Source: Salinisphaera sp002433465 (GTDB lineage: Bacteria; Pseudomonadota; Gammaproteobacteria; Nevskiales; Salinisphaeraceae). From it: a DNA stretch of 64,000 nucleotides. This document shows, in pieces, positions 1 through 8,505 of the stretch (position 1 is its first letter; each line of letters opens with the position of its first letter). Position numbers and translations under genes: made by a program. Location of the stretch: NCBI RefSeq assembly GCF_040361435.1, contig NZ_APNL01000009.1, positions 62,001 through 126,000 on the forward strand, given 5' to 3'. Under the pieces are notes generated by a model. That model was given only the letters and a program-made list of their open reading frames with translations, had not been told where the DNA came from and searched no databases.

Positions 1-102
1 ACGCACACGCCACGAATATCCCGGGTGGTCGATCAGCAAGGTCTATCCTCCGGTTCGCGGTTCAAAGCGGTCTTGACGCCGCCTGGGTATGGCATAGCAC
101 AT

Positions 103-145
103 GCCCGGCCGGCGATAAAAGCCATACTTCGCACAAAGGCCGGGC
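103..145. other. Inverted repeat in the leader of the first cyclase gene
   Basis: The first 234 bases hold no convincing gene. Inside them an 8-base arm (GCCCGGCC, 103-110) is repeated inverted at 138-145, with about 27 bases between, so a stem could form upstream of the first gene. No riboswitch consensus was recognised. Function unknown. Confidence 0.3.
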
Positions 146-234
146 GGGTTTGCGGTACGCTTTGGAGGTGGCCAGATCGCGCACGCGATGTTCGGCGGCG
201 AAACACGCGACCCTACGCGTGCCAGGGGGGCATC

Positions 235-1656
235 TTGAAAAACCTAAGCGCAGATATGATCGCAGACGAAGCACTGGCGCTCGACAGTCAATCGCTGCGT
301 GTTCTGCTCGCCCGGGTGTTTGCCGAGGTCAGCGAGGCCGTCATCATCAGCGACGTCGACCGACGGGTGGTGATGACCAACGAAGCCGCCAACCGCCTCT
401 TTCGTTATACCGCAGCTGAATTCGCCGGCCTTTCCACGGCGGCGTTATACGAGCGGCGTGAAGATTTCGAGCAGCTCGGCGCGACGCGCTACAACGCCCA
501 GGCCGACGACGCCCGTCATACTTATCTCATGCGCTATCGGCGTCGCGACGGCAGCGTATTCGAAGGTGAGACCACCGCCGGTGCGATCCGCCACGGCGAC
601 CGCGGCACGCCACTGTTTTTGGGGATTATTCGCGACGTATCGTCGCATATCGCCACGAACAAGGTGCTGCACTCGCTCAACCAGATCACGTCCGATCCGA
701 CCCGCGGGTTCGAGCAACGCCGGCGTGAGATTGTCGAGCTGGGCGTCCAGCATTTCGCCATGGCCTACGGGGTGGTCGCGAAAATCGACGGCCAGCGCTA
801 CGAAGTCAAAGAGGCCGAATCGCCGGACGGCAGCATCGCCGTCGGCGCTATCTATGAACTGCCCGATACGTACTGCTATCACGTGCTTTCGAAGCGGGGT
901 CCGTTCGGCGTTCATCACGCCGGCGAGAGCAAACTCAACGCCCATCCCTGCTATGCGAAATTCCGGCTCGAGTCGTATCTGGGCGCCCCGATCACCGTGG
1001 ACGGCCGTGTTTATGGTGTGTTGAGTTTCTCCAGCTCTCTGCCGTCGTCCCCCTTCACTCAGCAAGACTACGATCTGATCGCCATGTTCGCCCAGTGGCT
1101 GGGTCATGAAATCGCGCGCGAACAGGATCTCGCCGCACTTCGCCATGCGCACGAACGACTTCAAACGCTTGCCACGCAGGACGAGTTGACCGGCTTGGCC
1201 AACCGGCGGCTGCTCTCCGAGCAGCTCGATCATGAACTCAATCGCGGCCAGCGCTATACGCGCAACCTGAGCGTGGCCCTGATCGATTTCGATCACTTTA
1301 AGCAGCTCAACGACCGCTACGGCCACGCCGCCGGCGATGCCGCGCTCAAACTGTTCGCCGATATCGCGCGCCAGACGCTGCGCAACAGCGACACGATCGG
1401 CCGCTGGGGCGGGGAGGAATTTCTGGCGCTGCTACCCGAAACAACGCTGCCCGCGGCCGCCAACACGCTCGAGCGCCTCGTGGCTCGCGTACGCGATACC
1501 CCGCTCGAAATCGAAGGCGAGCAAATCACCCTCACCGTCTCCGCCGGGGTGACCTGCGCCCAGAACGACGAGACGCCGGCTCAGGTGCTCAAGCGCGCCG
1601 ACGATGCGCTCTACAGCGCCAAGGACGACGGCCGCGACCGCGTGAACTGCGGCTAG
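235..1656 (+). CDS. Diguanylate cyclase with PAS and GAF sensor domains
   Basis: Makes cyclic di-GMP from two GTP in response to a signal sensed by its N-terminal half. The frame is open from base 25, but a TTG at 235 is preceded by a strong G-rich ribosome site (AGGGGGG, 224-230) and is taken as start; an ATG at 256 is the alternative. Counting from 235, a PAS domain covers roughly residues 20-135, a GAF-like domain about 150-300, and a GGDEF domain about 315-470. The active-site motif reads GGEEF (392-396). An RxxD inhibitory site (RNSD, 383-386) lies five residues before it, so product inhibition is expected. No membrane segment or signal peptide is visible, so it is probably cytosolic. 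It precedes a GGDEF-EAL gene by about 120 bases. Confidence 0.88.
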   Translation: MKNLSADMIADEALALDSQSLRVLLARVFAEVSEAVIISDVDRRVVMTNEAANRLFRYTAAEFAGLSTAALYERREDFEQLGATRYNAQADDARHTYLMRYRRRDGSVFEGETTAGAIRHGDRGTPLFLGIIRDVSSHIATNKVLHSLNQITSDPTRGFEQRRREIVELGVQHFAMAYGVVAKIDGQRYEVKEAESPDGSIAVGAIYELPDTYCYHVLSKRGPFGVHHAGESKLNAHPCYAKFRLESYLGAPITVDGRVYGVLSFSSSLPSSPFTQQDYDLIAMFAQWLGHEIAREQDLAALRHAHERLQTLATQDELTGLANRRLLSEQLDHELNRGQRYTRNLSVALIDFDHFKQLNDRYGHAAGDAALKLFADIARQTLRNSDTIGRWGGEEFLALLPETTLPAAANTLERLVARVRDTPLEIEGEQITLTVSAGVTCAQNDETPAQVLKRADDALYSAKDDGRDRVNCG

Positions 1657-1780
1657 CCGACAGCCAAACATCCGTTCAAGTTGGCGGCGCAACCGCCGAT
1701 CAAACGTCGTACTACCAATTTATTAGCGCAGACCCGGCTGTGCCGGTCTGTCTATTGTCGCTGTGTGCGACGAACGGGCC

Positions 1781-3403
1781 ATGAGCATGATCGACAGCGT
1801 GACGGAGCTTGAGGCGCTTGCCACGGGCATCGCCATTATCGATGGCGACAACGTCATTACGTATGCCAATACCACGTTCGCCCGGCGGCTAAATATTGAG
1901 GTGCTGCCGCGCCGGCTCACGGATATCACCCTGCCTGAAGCCCGTTCCCGCGACCTGCTCGAATGGCAGCTGCGGGATATCGGCGAATCGGCGCTCACCA
2001 TCGAGATCGCGCCCGGCCGGACGCTGACGTTCTATATCGGCGCACGCCGCGACGACCAACGCATGGTTATCGTAGCCAGCGGCTGGCCCCGTCGCGAAGA
2101 GTCCACGCTCGATCTCGCCGCACAGCTCGATCCATTGACCGGCTTCGGCAACCGCCTGATGTATGCCGAACGCCTGCGTGAGCTCGAAGCCACCGGCGCG
2201 CGCTGCGCGGCCGTGCTCGTCATCGACCTCGACCACTTCAAGCAGGTCAACGACACGCTCGGGCACGGCGCCGGCGACGAACTGCTGGTGCTGGTCGCCC
2301 AGCGTATTCGCGCCTCGACCCGCGGCAACGATACGCTCATCCGGCTCGGCGGCGACGAATTCGTGATCCTCATACCGGAGGAAAAACGGCGCGAAGGCCT
2401 CGAAGCGCTGGCGGCCCGACTGGTCAACCTGCTCGGACGCCCGTTTCTGGTCAACGGCCACCAGATCAATATCGGTGCGAGCATCGGCATTGCCACGCTC
2501 GTGGGCGACAGCGAACAGCTTCAGGACCTGTTGCGCCATGCCGATCTCGCCCTCTACGAGGCCAAGCATCAGGGGCGCGCGGGCCATTACGTGTTCCAGT
2601 CCCAGCTGGAACAACGCGCCTTCGACCGGCGCGACTTTGAAGTCGATCTGCGGCGCGCGCTCGGCCTGCGCCAATTCACCCTGCACTATCAGCCACAGAC
2701 CTCGATCCGCGACGAACGCGTGATCGGCTTCGAAGCGCTGATTCGCTGGGAGCATCCCACGCGCGGGCGCGTATCGCCGCTGGACTTCATCCCGCTGGCC
2801 GAAGAGATCGGCGAAATTGCATCCATTGGCCGCTGGGTGATCCGCAAGGCCTGTGAACAGGCCATGACCTGGCGCGACGAACGCCTGATCGTGGCGGTCA
2901 ACGTCTCCCCGGCCCAGTTCGCCGACGACACCATCATCGACGTCGTTCGCGATGCGCTCGCCCACAGCGGCCTCGCGCCGGCGCGTCTCGAGCTGGAGAT
3001 TACCGAAGGCCTGTTCCTCGATGAATCGGAAGCGATCATGCGTCGGCTCTGGGCCATTCAGGAACTGGGCGTGGCCATCGCGATCGACGATTTCGGCACC
3101 GGCTATGCATCGCTGGGCTATCTCAACAGCTTCCCGTTCTCCAAGATCAAGATCGACAAATCCTTCATCCAGGCCGAGCCTTCGCCGCGTGCAAAGGCCT
3201 TGATCAGCGGCATTCTTGCCATGGGGTCGAACCTCGGCATGGCCACCACGGCCGAGGGCATCGAAACACTCGAACAATACCGCCAGCTCGAACACGAAGG
3301 CTGCAATCTAGCCCAAGGCTACTACATTGCCCGGCCCATGCCGGCCGAGCAGATCGCCGACTTTCTCGGCCAATTCCGCCTGTCCGCCGCGCAGGCGAGC
3401 TAG
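1781..3403 (+). CDS. GGDEF-EAL cyclic-di-GMP turnover protein with N-terminal PAS-like domain
   Basis: Contains both a cyclase and a phosphodiesterase domain for cyclic di-GMP. ATG 1781 is used; an in-frame GTG at 1763 is possible and neither has a clear ribosome site. A short PAS-like segment (about 1-100) precedes GGDEF. The motif GGDEF is intact (190-194) with an RxxD site (RGND, 181-184). The EAL domain begins about 300; the EAL triplet (318-320) and the conserved elements EITEG, DDFGTG and KIDKSF are all present, so both activities look chemically possible. The net direction cannot be read from sequence. A BLUF photosensor gene starts 16 bases after its stop, so the two are almost certainly co-transcribed and may act as partners. 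Confidence 0.88.
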   Translation: MSMIDSVTELEALATGIAIIDGDNVITYANTTFARRLNIEVLPRRLTDITLPEARSRDLLEWQLRDIGESALTIEIAPGRTLTFYIGARRDDQRMVIVASGWPRREESTLDLAAQLDPLTGFGNRLMYAERLRELEATGARCAAVLVIDLDHFKQVNDTLGHGAGDELLVLVAQRIRASTRGNDTLIRLGGDEFVILIPEEKRREGLEALAARLVNLLGRPFLVNGHQINIGASIGIATLVGDSEQLQDLLRHADLALYEAKHQGRAGHYVFQSQLEQRAFDRRDFEVDLRRALGLRQFTLHYQPQTSIRDERVIGFEALIRWEHPTRGRVSPLDFIPLAEEIGEIASIGRWVIRKACEQAMTWRDERLIVAVNVSPAQFADDTIIDVVRDALAHSGLAPARLELEITEGLFLDESEAIMRRLWAIQELGVAIAIDDFGTGYASLGYLNSFPFSKIKIDKSFIQAEPSPRAKALISGILAMGSNLGMATTAEGIETLEQYRQLEHEGCNLAQGYYIARPMPAEQIADFLGQFRLSAAQAS

Positions 3404-3418
3404 CCTTCAGGAGACACG

Positions 3419-3862
3419 ATGCCCGATACGCTCTACCGCCTCGTTTATATGAGCCGTAACGATATTAGCGACGAGATGGAACCGCAGATCGGCGGCATTC
3501 TGGAAATCTCGCGCGAAAACAACCGCCAAGCCCAGATCACCGGCGCACTCATGTTCAATAGCGGCTGTTTCGCCCAGGTGCTCGAAGGCCCGCACCATGC
3601 GATCCAGGCCACCTTCGAACGCATCCAGTGCGACGAACGCCATTCCGACGTGACCGTGCTGTTGTTCGAGCCTTCGGATGCCCGTGTATTTTCCAGCTGG
3701 GCAATGGCCTACGTCGGCGCACAGGCCGCGGCCGAGCAACGTTTCGGGCATCTAGGGCGTGATAGCGGCTTCGAATTCGCAGGACTCGATGGCAACGAAA
3801 TCTTTAACGTGCTGCGTGCAAACCTCTACGACGCGGAGCCGGGCGAGGGCGTGTCGTCATAA
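3419..3862 (+). CDS. Stand-alone BLUF blue-light photoreceptor
   Basis: Short FAD-binding blue-light sensor of the BLUF family (147 residues). The key flavin-network residues are present: Tyr10 in LVYMSR, Asn34/Asn35, Gln53 in FAQVLEG, and Trp94 and Met96 in the last strand. These correspond to Tyr21, Asn45, Gln63, Trp104 and Met106 of AppA. One extra residue between the Tyr and Gln positions suggests a small helix insertion. After about residue 100 there is a C-terminal tail with no recognised output domain. The start has a good ribosome site (CAGGAGA, 3408-3414). The output partner is probably the adjacent GGDEF-EAL protein, comparable to BLUF-EAL fusions such as E. coli BluF, but split into two chains. 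The last codons and the TAA stop lie inside a mobile-element fragment, so the native C-terminus may have been altered. Confidence 0.9.
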   Translation: MPDTLYRLVYMSRNDISDEMEPQIGGILEISRENNRQAQITGALMFNSGCFAQVLEGPHHAIQATFERIQCDERHSDVTVLLFEPSDARVFSSWAMAYVGAQAAAEQRFGHLGRDSGFEFAGLDGNEIFNVLRANLYDAEPGEGVSS

Positions 3863-3887
3863 GATATGACGTCGCATTGCCCGCGCC
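3846..3887 (-). mobile_element. Inverted end fragment of the short repeat element
   Basis: This 42-base segment is nearly the reverse complement of the right end of the element copy at 6086-6127. It begins with GGGCGTGTCGTCATAAGATA (3847-3866), which matches the reverse complement of 4093-4112 perfectly over 20 bases. It overlaps the end of the BLUF gene and supplies its stop codon. It abuts a full copy of the element, which makes the locus a nested or rearranged insertion. Confidence 0.7.
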
Positions 3888-4112
3888 GGGCGTGTCAGGC
3901 AAGGCGCGGGCCGCCGAGCGTGGCGGGCCACGGTCAAGGTCCGCAACGCCGCATGGCGCGTCCGGCGCGGACAACCCGGAGGGTCGACGGCCAAGCCGCG
4001 GCAATTCGGCGTTATCGCTCGCTTACGTGGCATGACCACGCTACGCTCGCGATGCCTTGTCTTGCCGCGGCTTGGCCGCCGATGCGCCGCCTTATCTTAT
4101 GACGACACGCCC
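3888..4112 (+). mobile_element. Non-autonomous MITE-like element, copy 1 (longest, about 225 bp)
   Basis: Longest of four related copies (others at 6009-6127, 44990-45174 and 49264-49418). Left end GGGCGTGTCAGG; right end CTTATGACGACACGCCC, giving short inverted ends. An internal 16-base perfect inverted repeat (GGCCAAGCCGCGGCAA and its complement) would form a strong hairpin. There is no transposase frame, so mobility would need a transposase encoded elsewhere. Other copies sit at CTAG or TA sites, as in IS5- or IS630-related elements. The parent family is not identified. Confidence 0.72.
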
Positions 4113-4176
4113 CAGGGCCTCTCGAGCTCCCTGTCATGCCGGCGCGCACGCGAGGCGCAGGGGCGACCCAGGCAGT

Positions 4177-4206
4177 CGTCTCTAACGCATATGCGCGTTG
4201 GAGACG
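4177..4206. promoter_or_regulatory. Palindrome upstream of the gamma-glutamyltransferase gene
   Basis: CGTCTCTAACGC and GCGTTGGAGACG are near-perfect inverted arms (one mismatch) around ATATGC, about 220 bases upstream of the next start codon. It could be a dimeric regulator site or a hairpin. The rest of 4113-4426 shows no gene; an AT-richer stretch near 4345-4375 may hold the promoter but no clear -35/-10 pair was found. Confidence 0.3.
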
Positions 4207-4426
4207 CATTAACGGCTGCGCTACCCGAACCCGCACAGCCGCGGGTGCCTCGCGCCGCTGGCCCGCCTTGACCGCAACGCCAGCGACCACCGCTACCACC
4301 GACCGGCAACGCTTGCGCCGATCCATGCAAGCCACCATCTGCATACGGCATTATTCGGCTACAACCCGTTATTTAGACCGGGCCGGCCGATACGGCAACG
4401 CCCCTTAGTCACCCAGGACGCTATCC

Positions 4427-6010
4427 ATGCTGCAAAGCGCGAAAGGCCGTTACGGCTGTGTCACCGCCCCGCATCTGTCGGCCGCTCTGGCCGGGCGTGA
4501 TGTACTGGCCGCCGGCGGTAGCGCCATTGAAGCCATGGTCGCGAGCGCAGCGACCATCGCCGTGGTCTATCCGCATATGAACTCGATCGGCGGCGACGGT
4601 TTCTGGCTGATCAAGAAACCCGGTCAGGCGCCGATCGGCATCTCGGCCTGCGGGCGTGCTGCAGCACTGGCCACGCCGGATTGGTATGCCGGTCACGGCG
4701 AGCATGAACAGATCCCGGCCCGCGGCGCCCGCGCCGCGCTGACGGCGCCGGCCACGATCGCCGGCTGGCAGGCCGCGCTGAACCAGCTCGAGCGCGAGCC
4801 GATGGCGTTGAACACATTGCTCGCGCCCGCGATCGCCCATGCCCGCGACGGCTTCGTGACCACCGGCAACCAGGCGGCCTGCACTGCCGCCAAGGCCGAC
4901 GAGCTGCGCGGCGTGCCCGGCTTCGCGGATATTTTCCTGCCCGGCGATCGCGCGCCGCGCGAAGGCGAGATCTTCTATCAGCCGACCCTTGCCAACACGT
5001 TGGAAACGCTGGCCCGCGAAGGCCTGGACAGCTATTACACAGGCTCGCTGGCGGCAACGCATGCGGCCTATCTGGAGGCCATGGGGTCGCCGCTGCGTGC
5101 ATCCGACCTGGCGCAATGCGCGGCCGATATCGTCGCCCCGCTGTCCACGCCGTTGTCCGTAGGTACGATCTACAACATGCCGCCGCCCACCCAGGGCGTG
5201 TCTTCGTTGATGATTCTGGCCCTGTTCGACCGCCTGAAAGTGGCCGAGGCGGAGGGCTTCGATCATCTGCACGGGCTGATCGAGGCCACCAAACAGGCGT
5301 TTCTGATCCGTAACGCCGAACTGGGCGACCCCGACCACATGAGCCGCCCGGCCGAATCCTGGCTGGAGGCCGCGCATCTGGACGAACTGCACGGCGCCAT
5401 CGACCCGCGCAAGGCGCTGGACTGGCCCTACGAAGCCAAGGCCGGCGATACAATCTGGATGGGGGCGACCGACGCCGAGGGCACCATGGTCAGCTTCATT
5501 CAGAGCGTGTTCTGGGAGTTCGGCTCGGGGCTGACCTGCCCGGCCACCGGGGTGACGTTCCAGAATCGCGGGGCGGGCTTTTCGCTTGAACCCGGCGCGA
5601 ATCAGCTTGCCCCCGGCAAGCGTCCGTTCCATACCCTCAACCCGGCCATGGCCGAACTCGACGACGGCCGGGTCATGGCCTACGGCACCATGGGCGGCGA
5701 AGGCCAGCCCCAGACCCAGGCAGCCGTTTTCTCACGCTATGCCATGTACGGCCAGGGCCTGCAGCGCGCGGTCACCGCACCGCGTTGGCTGCTGGGCAAG
5801 ACCTGGGGCGATGCCACCACCAGCCTCAAGCTGGAAAATCGTTTCGAGCCGTCACTGGTGGACGAACTCATCGCCACCGGCCACCAGGTGGAGATGATCG
5901 ATGCCTTTTCCGACCTGGCAGGACATGCCGGTGCGGTCGTGCGCCACCCCGAGGGCTATTGCGAAGGTGCGAGCGACCCGCGCGCCGACGGCGGTGCCGT
6001 CACGCTCTAG
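4427..6010 (+). CDS. Gamma-glutamyltranspeptidase-family Ntn-hydrolase, cytosolic type
   Basis: Member of the gamma-glutamyltransferase superfamily, whose members self-cleave and use the freed N-terminal threonine to hydrolyse or transfer gamma-glutamyl or similar amides. The probable nucleophile is Thr342 in GDTIWMG, which would split the 527-residue chain into large and small subunits. Family glycine-rich segments (MGGEGQPQ near the C-terminus, and SIGGDGF early) are present. There is no signal peptide, unlike periplasmic Ggt, so a cytosolic role is likely; oxamate amidohydrolase (HpxW) and YwrD-type proteins are close alternatives. Start ATG 4427 has AGGA eight to ten bases upstream. The TAG stop overlaps the end of a mobile-element copy. 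murI lies downstream. Confidence 0.8.
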   Translation: MLQSAKGRYGCVTAPHLSAALAGRDVLAAGGSAIEAMVASAATIAVVYPHMNSIGGDGFWLIKKPGQAPIGISACGRAAALATPDWYAGHGEHEQIPARGARAALTAPATIAGWQAALNQLEREPMALNTLLAPAIAHARDGFVTTGNQAACTAAKADELRGVPGFADIFLPGDRAPREGEIFYQPTLANTLETLAREGLDSYYTGSLAATHAAYLEAMGSPLRASDLAQCAADIVAPLSTPLSVGTIYNMPPPTQGVSSLMILALFDRLKVAEAEGFDHLHGLIEATKQAFLIRNAELGDPDHMSRPAESWLEAAHLDELHGAIDPRKALDWPYEAKAGDTIWMGATDAEGTMVSFIQSVFWEFGSGLTCPATGVTFQNRGAGFSLEPGANQLAPGKRPFHTLNPAMAELDDGRVMAYGTMGGEGQPQTQAAVFSRYAMYGQGLQRAVTAPRWLLGKTWGDATTSLKLENRFEPSLVDELIATGHQVEMIDAFSDLAGHAGAVVRHPEGYCEGASDPRADGGAVTL

Positions 6011-6127
6011 GGCGTGCCAGGCAAGGCGCGGGCCGCCGAGCGTGGCGAGCCACGGTCAAGGCCCGGAACGCCGCATGGCACGCCCAGCGCGGGCAATGCG
6101 CCGCCTTATCTCATGACGACACGCCCT
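6009..6127 (+). mobile_element. MITE-like element, copy 2 (119 bp, internally deleted)
   Basis: Starts AGGGCGTGCCAGG and ends GACGACACGCCCT, sharing its first 80 or so bases and its last 35 with copy 1 but lacking the central hairpin. The left end begins inside the TAG stop (CTAG) of the gamma-glutamyltransferase gene and the right end is followed by TA, consistent with TA or CTAG target use. No coding capacity. Confidence 0.75.
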
Positions 6128-6168
6128 ATGCCAGAATAGCCGGCTTTCGCAGGCAGACCCCAACAGGC

Positions 6169-6999
6169 ATGGCAAGGCGCCCCATTCTGGTATTCGACTC
6201 CGGCATCGGCGGGCTGACCGTGCTGCGCGAAATCCGGCAGGTGTTGCCCGATCGCCGCCTCGTCTATGTGGCTGACGATGCCGGCTTTCCCTACGGCGAC
6301 TGGGACGAAGACCGGCTGCGCGATCGCCTGATCGCACTGATGGGCCGCCTGTTGAGGGACCACGCGCCGGAAATCGTCGTCATTGCCTGCAATACGGCGG
6401 CCACGCTCGCACTGGCGGATCTACGCGCGGCGTATCCGAACGCCTGTTTCGTGGGCACGGTACCTGCGATCAAGCCGGCCGCCGAGCGCAGTCGCTCGCG
6501 GCTGGTATCGGTACTGGCCACACCGGCGACCGTGCGCCGCGACTACACCCGCCAGTTGATCGCAACGTTCGCGGCCCATTGCGAGATCAACCTGGTGGGC
6601 AGCCGTCAGCTCGCCCGTCTGGCCGAGGCCCATGTTCAGAATAACGCCGACGACGACGCGGCGATCCGTGCGGAAATCGCCCCCTGCTTCGTCGAAAAGG
6701 CCGGTCAGCGCACCGATATCGTGGTGCTCGCCTGTACCCACTATCCGTTTCTGGCCGGTGTCTTCGAGCGGCTGGCGCCCTGGCCCGTGCAATGGCTCGA
6801 TCCGGCGCCGGCGATCGCCCGCCACGTGCTCAGCGTGTCCACGGTCGCTGTCAGCCCGGCAGAGCCTGCGGCTGCGACCGGCGAAGGGACGGATCCTGTT
6901 GCCTTGTTTACGTCCCGACGACCCAATCCGGCACAGCGCCGGCTGATGGAGCAATTCGGTTTGCGGGTCGCGGTACCGGGGCCCGGACTGATCGCCTGA
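6169..6999 (+). CDS. murI: Glutamate racemase
   Basis: Interconverts L- and D-glutamate to supply D-Glu for peptidoglycan; cytosolic and cofactor-independent. 276 residues from ATG 6169, normal for the family. The catalytic signature is complete: Asp10 in FDSGIGG, Cys74 in ACNTAAT, and Cys189 with His191 in ACTHYP. The open frame extends upstream into the repeat element, but the ATG at 6169 fits the conserved N-terminus. The ribosome site is weak. The stop is followed by an A-run and a long AT-richer intergenic stretch. Confidence 0.93.
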   Translation: MARRPILVFDSGIGGLTVLREIRQVLPDRRLVYVADDAGFPYGDWDEDRLRDRLIALMGRLLRDHAPEIVVIACNTAATLALADLRAAYPNACFVGTVPAIKPAAERSRSRLVSVLATPATVRRDYTRQLIATFAAHCEINLVGSRQLARLAEAHVQNNADDDAAIRAEIAPCFVEKAGQRTDIVVLACTHYPFLAGVFERLAPWPVQWLDPAPAIARHVLSVSTVAVSPAEPAAATGEGTDPVALFTSRRPNPAQRRLMEQFGLRVAVPGPGLIA

Positions 7000-7396
7000 A
7001 AAAAGCGTGTGTCGTCGTTTAATTGCGCGATAGCGGCATGCCGCAGCGCGGTCAGCGCCGGTTACCGGTCGTTGCGCATACCGATTTAACGTCGCTAACG
7101 CGCTGAATGACGATTATTAGAGCTTAAACCGAGTTCAAGTCGTCGCCTATGCGTACCGAATCTAACCCTCTGGTTTCGCGGCACTAATCGTAAAATAATC
7201 CATTTCAAAACCCACAGCCCTGATCGATAAAGACGTTTCCGGCCGGCGGGTACGATTCATCCTGCCGCAATGGTGAAAAAGCACCGCCATATCTGAAACG
7301 AAACGCCTGTGCTACAACAAACCGAACAAAATAAGCAGTCGAAGCGCGCCGTAGAGCCCACACGACTGCAACGGCCATGCCGTGCGAGGAGATGCG
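7000..7396. other. Intergenic region upstream of the desaturase operon
   Basis: About 400 bases without a gene. It is clearly AT-richer than its surroundings between about 7090 and 7340, as expected for a promoter region of the reductase-desaturase pair. A short palindrome CCGGTTACCGG lies near 7060. No confident -35/-10 pair or known operator could be assigned. Confidence 0.4.
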
Positions 7397-8455
7397 ATGA
7401 AACCGATCGTGAGGAAGGTGCTGAAGAGCTCTTTGGCGAAGTCACTGACCACGCCGCTGTCGGTCGATCACTACCTGGGGTTGATCGACAGCAAGCTTTC
7501 CGTCAACGAGCCGCGCGGACGTATTGCCGATGTCCAGCGCCAGACGCCCGACAGCGTCACCCTGACCATCGCCCCCAACGACAACTGGATCACGCCACGC
7601 CCGGGCCAGCATATTCTCTTCGGTATCGACCTCGACGGTGTACGTCATCGCCGCTGCTTCTCGATTGCAAGCGCGGCCCGTAACGACCGGGTGGAAATCA
7701 CGGTCAAGCGCAACGGCGACGGCGTGGTCAGCAATTTTCTGGTCGACCGGGCCAAGGCCGGCCAGCTGGTCTATCTGAGCCATCCCGAAGGCGAGTTCTA
7801 CCCCAACGTCGAACCGCCGGCCAAGGCATTGCTGCTGAGCGCGGGCAGTGGCATCACACCGGTGATGAGTATTCTGCGCTCCTGGATCGATCAGGACTGT
7901 CTGCCGGACGTGGTGTTCATGCATTACGCCAGCACCGACGAAGACATGATTTATACAGACGAGCTGGACGCACTGGCTGACGCCCATGCGTCGCTGTCGC
8001 TCGTCATCCGCTATACCCAGGAGCACGGGCGTATCGATGGCGACACGCTCGATCGCGAGGTGCACGAACTTGGCGAACGCATGACCTGGCTGTGCGGGCC
8101 GTCGGGTTTCATGGACGCCGCCGAGTCGCTGCTCGACGCACGCACCACGAAGCCCATCTTTCGTGAACAGTTCGAAGCCAGCCGCCGCGAGGCCGCGCAG
8201 GGCGAAGGCGAGGTGCATTTCATCAAATCCGACGTGGCCGCCTCCGGCGACGAAGGCTCGCTGCTGGAAGTGGCGGAAAACGCCGGACTGAACCCGCCCT
8301 ATGGCTGTCGCATGGGCATTTGCCATAGCTGCAAGTGCCGCGTGAGCGAGGGCACGGTGCGCGATCTGCGCAACAACGAAGTGCGCGAGATTCGCGATAC
8401 CGACATCCAGATCTGTATCCATGCCGCGGCGGGCGACGTCGCGCTGGAAATCTAA
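7397..8455 (+). CDS. Ferredoxin reductase partner of the fatty acid desaturase
   Basis: Three-domain electron-transfer flavoprotein: FAD-binding domain (about 40-145, with RRCFSIAS), NAD(P)-binding domain (about 150-260, with LLSAGSGITPVMS), and a C-terminal plant-type 2Fe-2S ferredoxin domain with ligands Cys304, Cys309, Cys312 and Cys340. It should pass electrons from NAD(P)H to the di-iron desaturase encoded 50 bases downstream, like the PA4889/DesB pair of Pseudomonas. Start ATG 7397 is supported by CGAGGAGA at 7385-7392. A GTG at 7382 is in frame but less likely. 352 residues, complete. Confidence 0.88.
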   Translation: MKPIVRKVLKSSLAKSLTTPLSVDHYLGLIDSKLSVNEPRGRIADVQRQTPDSVTLTIAPNDNWITPRPGQHILFGIDLDGVRHRRCFSIASAARNDRVEITVKRNGDGVVSNFLVDRAKAGQLVYLSHPEGEFYPNVEPPAKALLLSAGSGITPVMSILRSWIDQDCLPDVVFMHYASTDEDMIYTDELDALADAHASLSLVIRYTQEHGRIDGDTLDREVHELGERMTWLCGPSGFMDAAESLLDARTTKPIFREQFEASRREAAQGEGEVHFIKSDVAASGDEGSLLEVAENAGLNPPYGCRMGICHSCKCRVSEGTVRDLRNNEVREIRDTDIQICIHAAAGDVALEI

Positions 8456-8457
8456 CA

Positions 8458-8480
8458 GGCGTTCTCGATGCAAGAACGCC
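8458..8480 (+). promoter_or_regulatory. Intercistronic hairpin between reductase and desaturase
   Basis: GGCGTTCT and AGAACGCC form a perfect 8-bp stem with a 7-base loop, immediately after the reductase stop and before the desaturase ribosome site (GAGGAG). There is no U-tract, so it is more likely an mRNA stability or processing element than a terminator. Confidence 0.45.
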
Positions 8481-8505
8481 GTTCTACCCAACCGAGGAGC
8501 AAATC

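Noticed and set aside
103..145. Cyclic-di-GMP riboswitch before the first cyclase gene
   Set aside because: Only a simple 8-bp inverted repeat is present; the conserved GEMM core words are not seen.
445..1326. Long open frame antisense to the first cyclase gene (and similar long antisense frames opposite opgH, atpD, glmU, parA, glnS)
   Set aside because: High-GC codon bias keeps the opposite strand open. The sense proteins have complete domains, and the antisense products have no recognisable motifs.
5785..6168. N-terminal extension of murI through the repeat element
   Set aside because: The extension encodes arginine-rich, family-unlike sequence from antisense of the previous gene and mobile element; the conserved start is at 6169.
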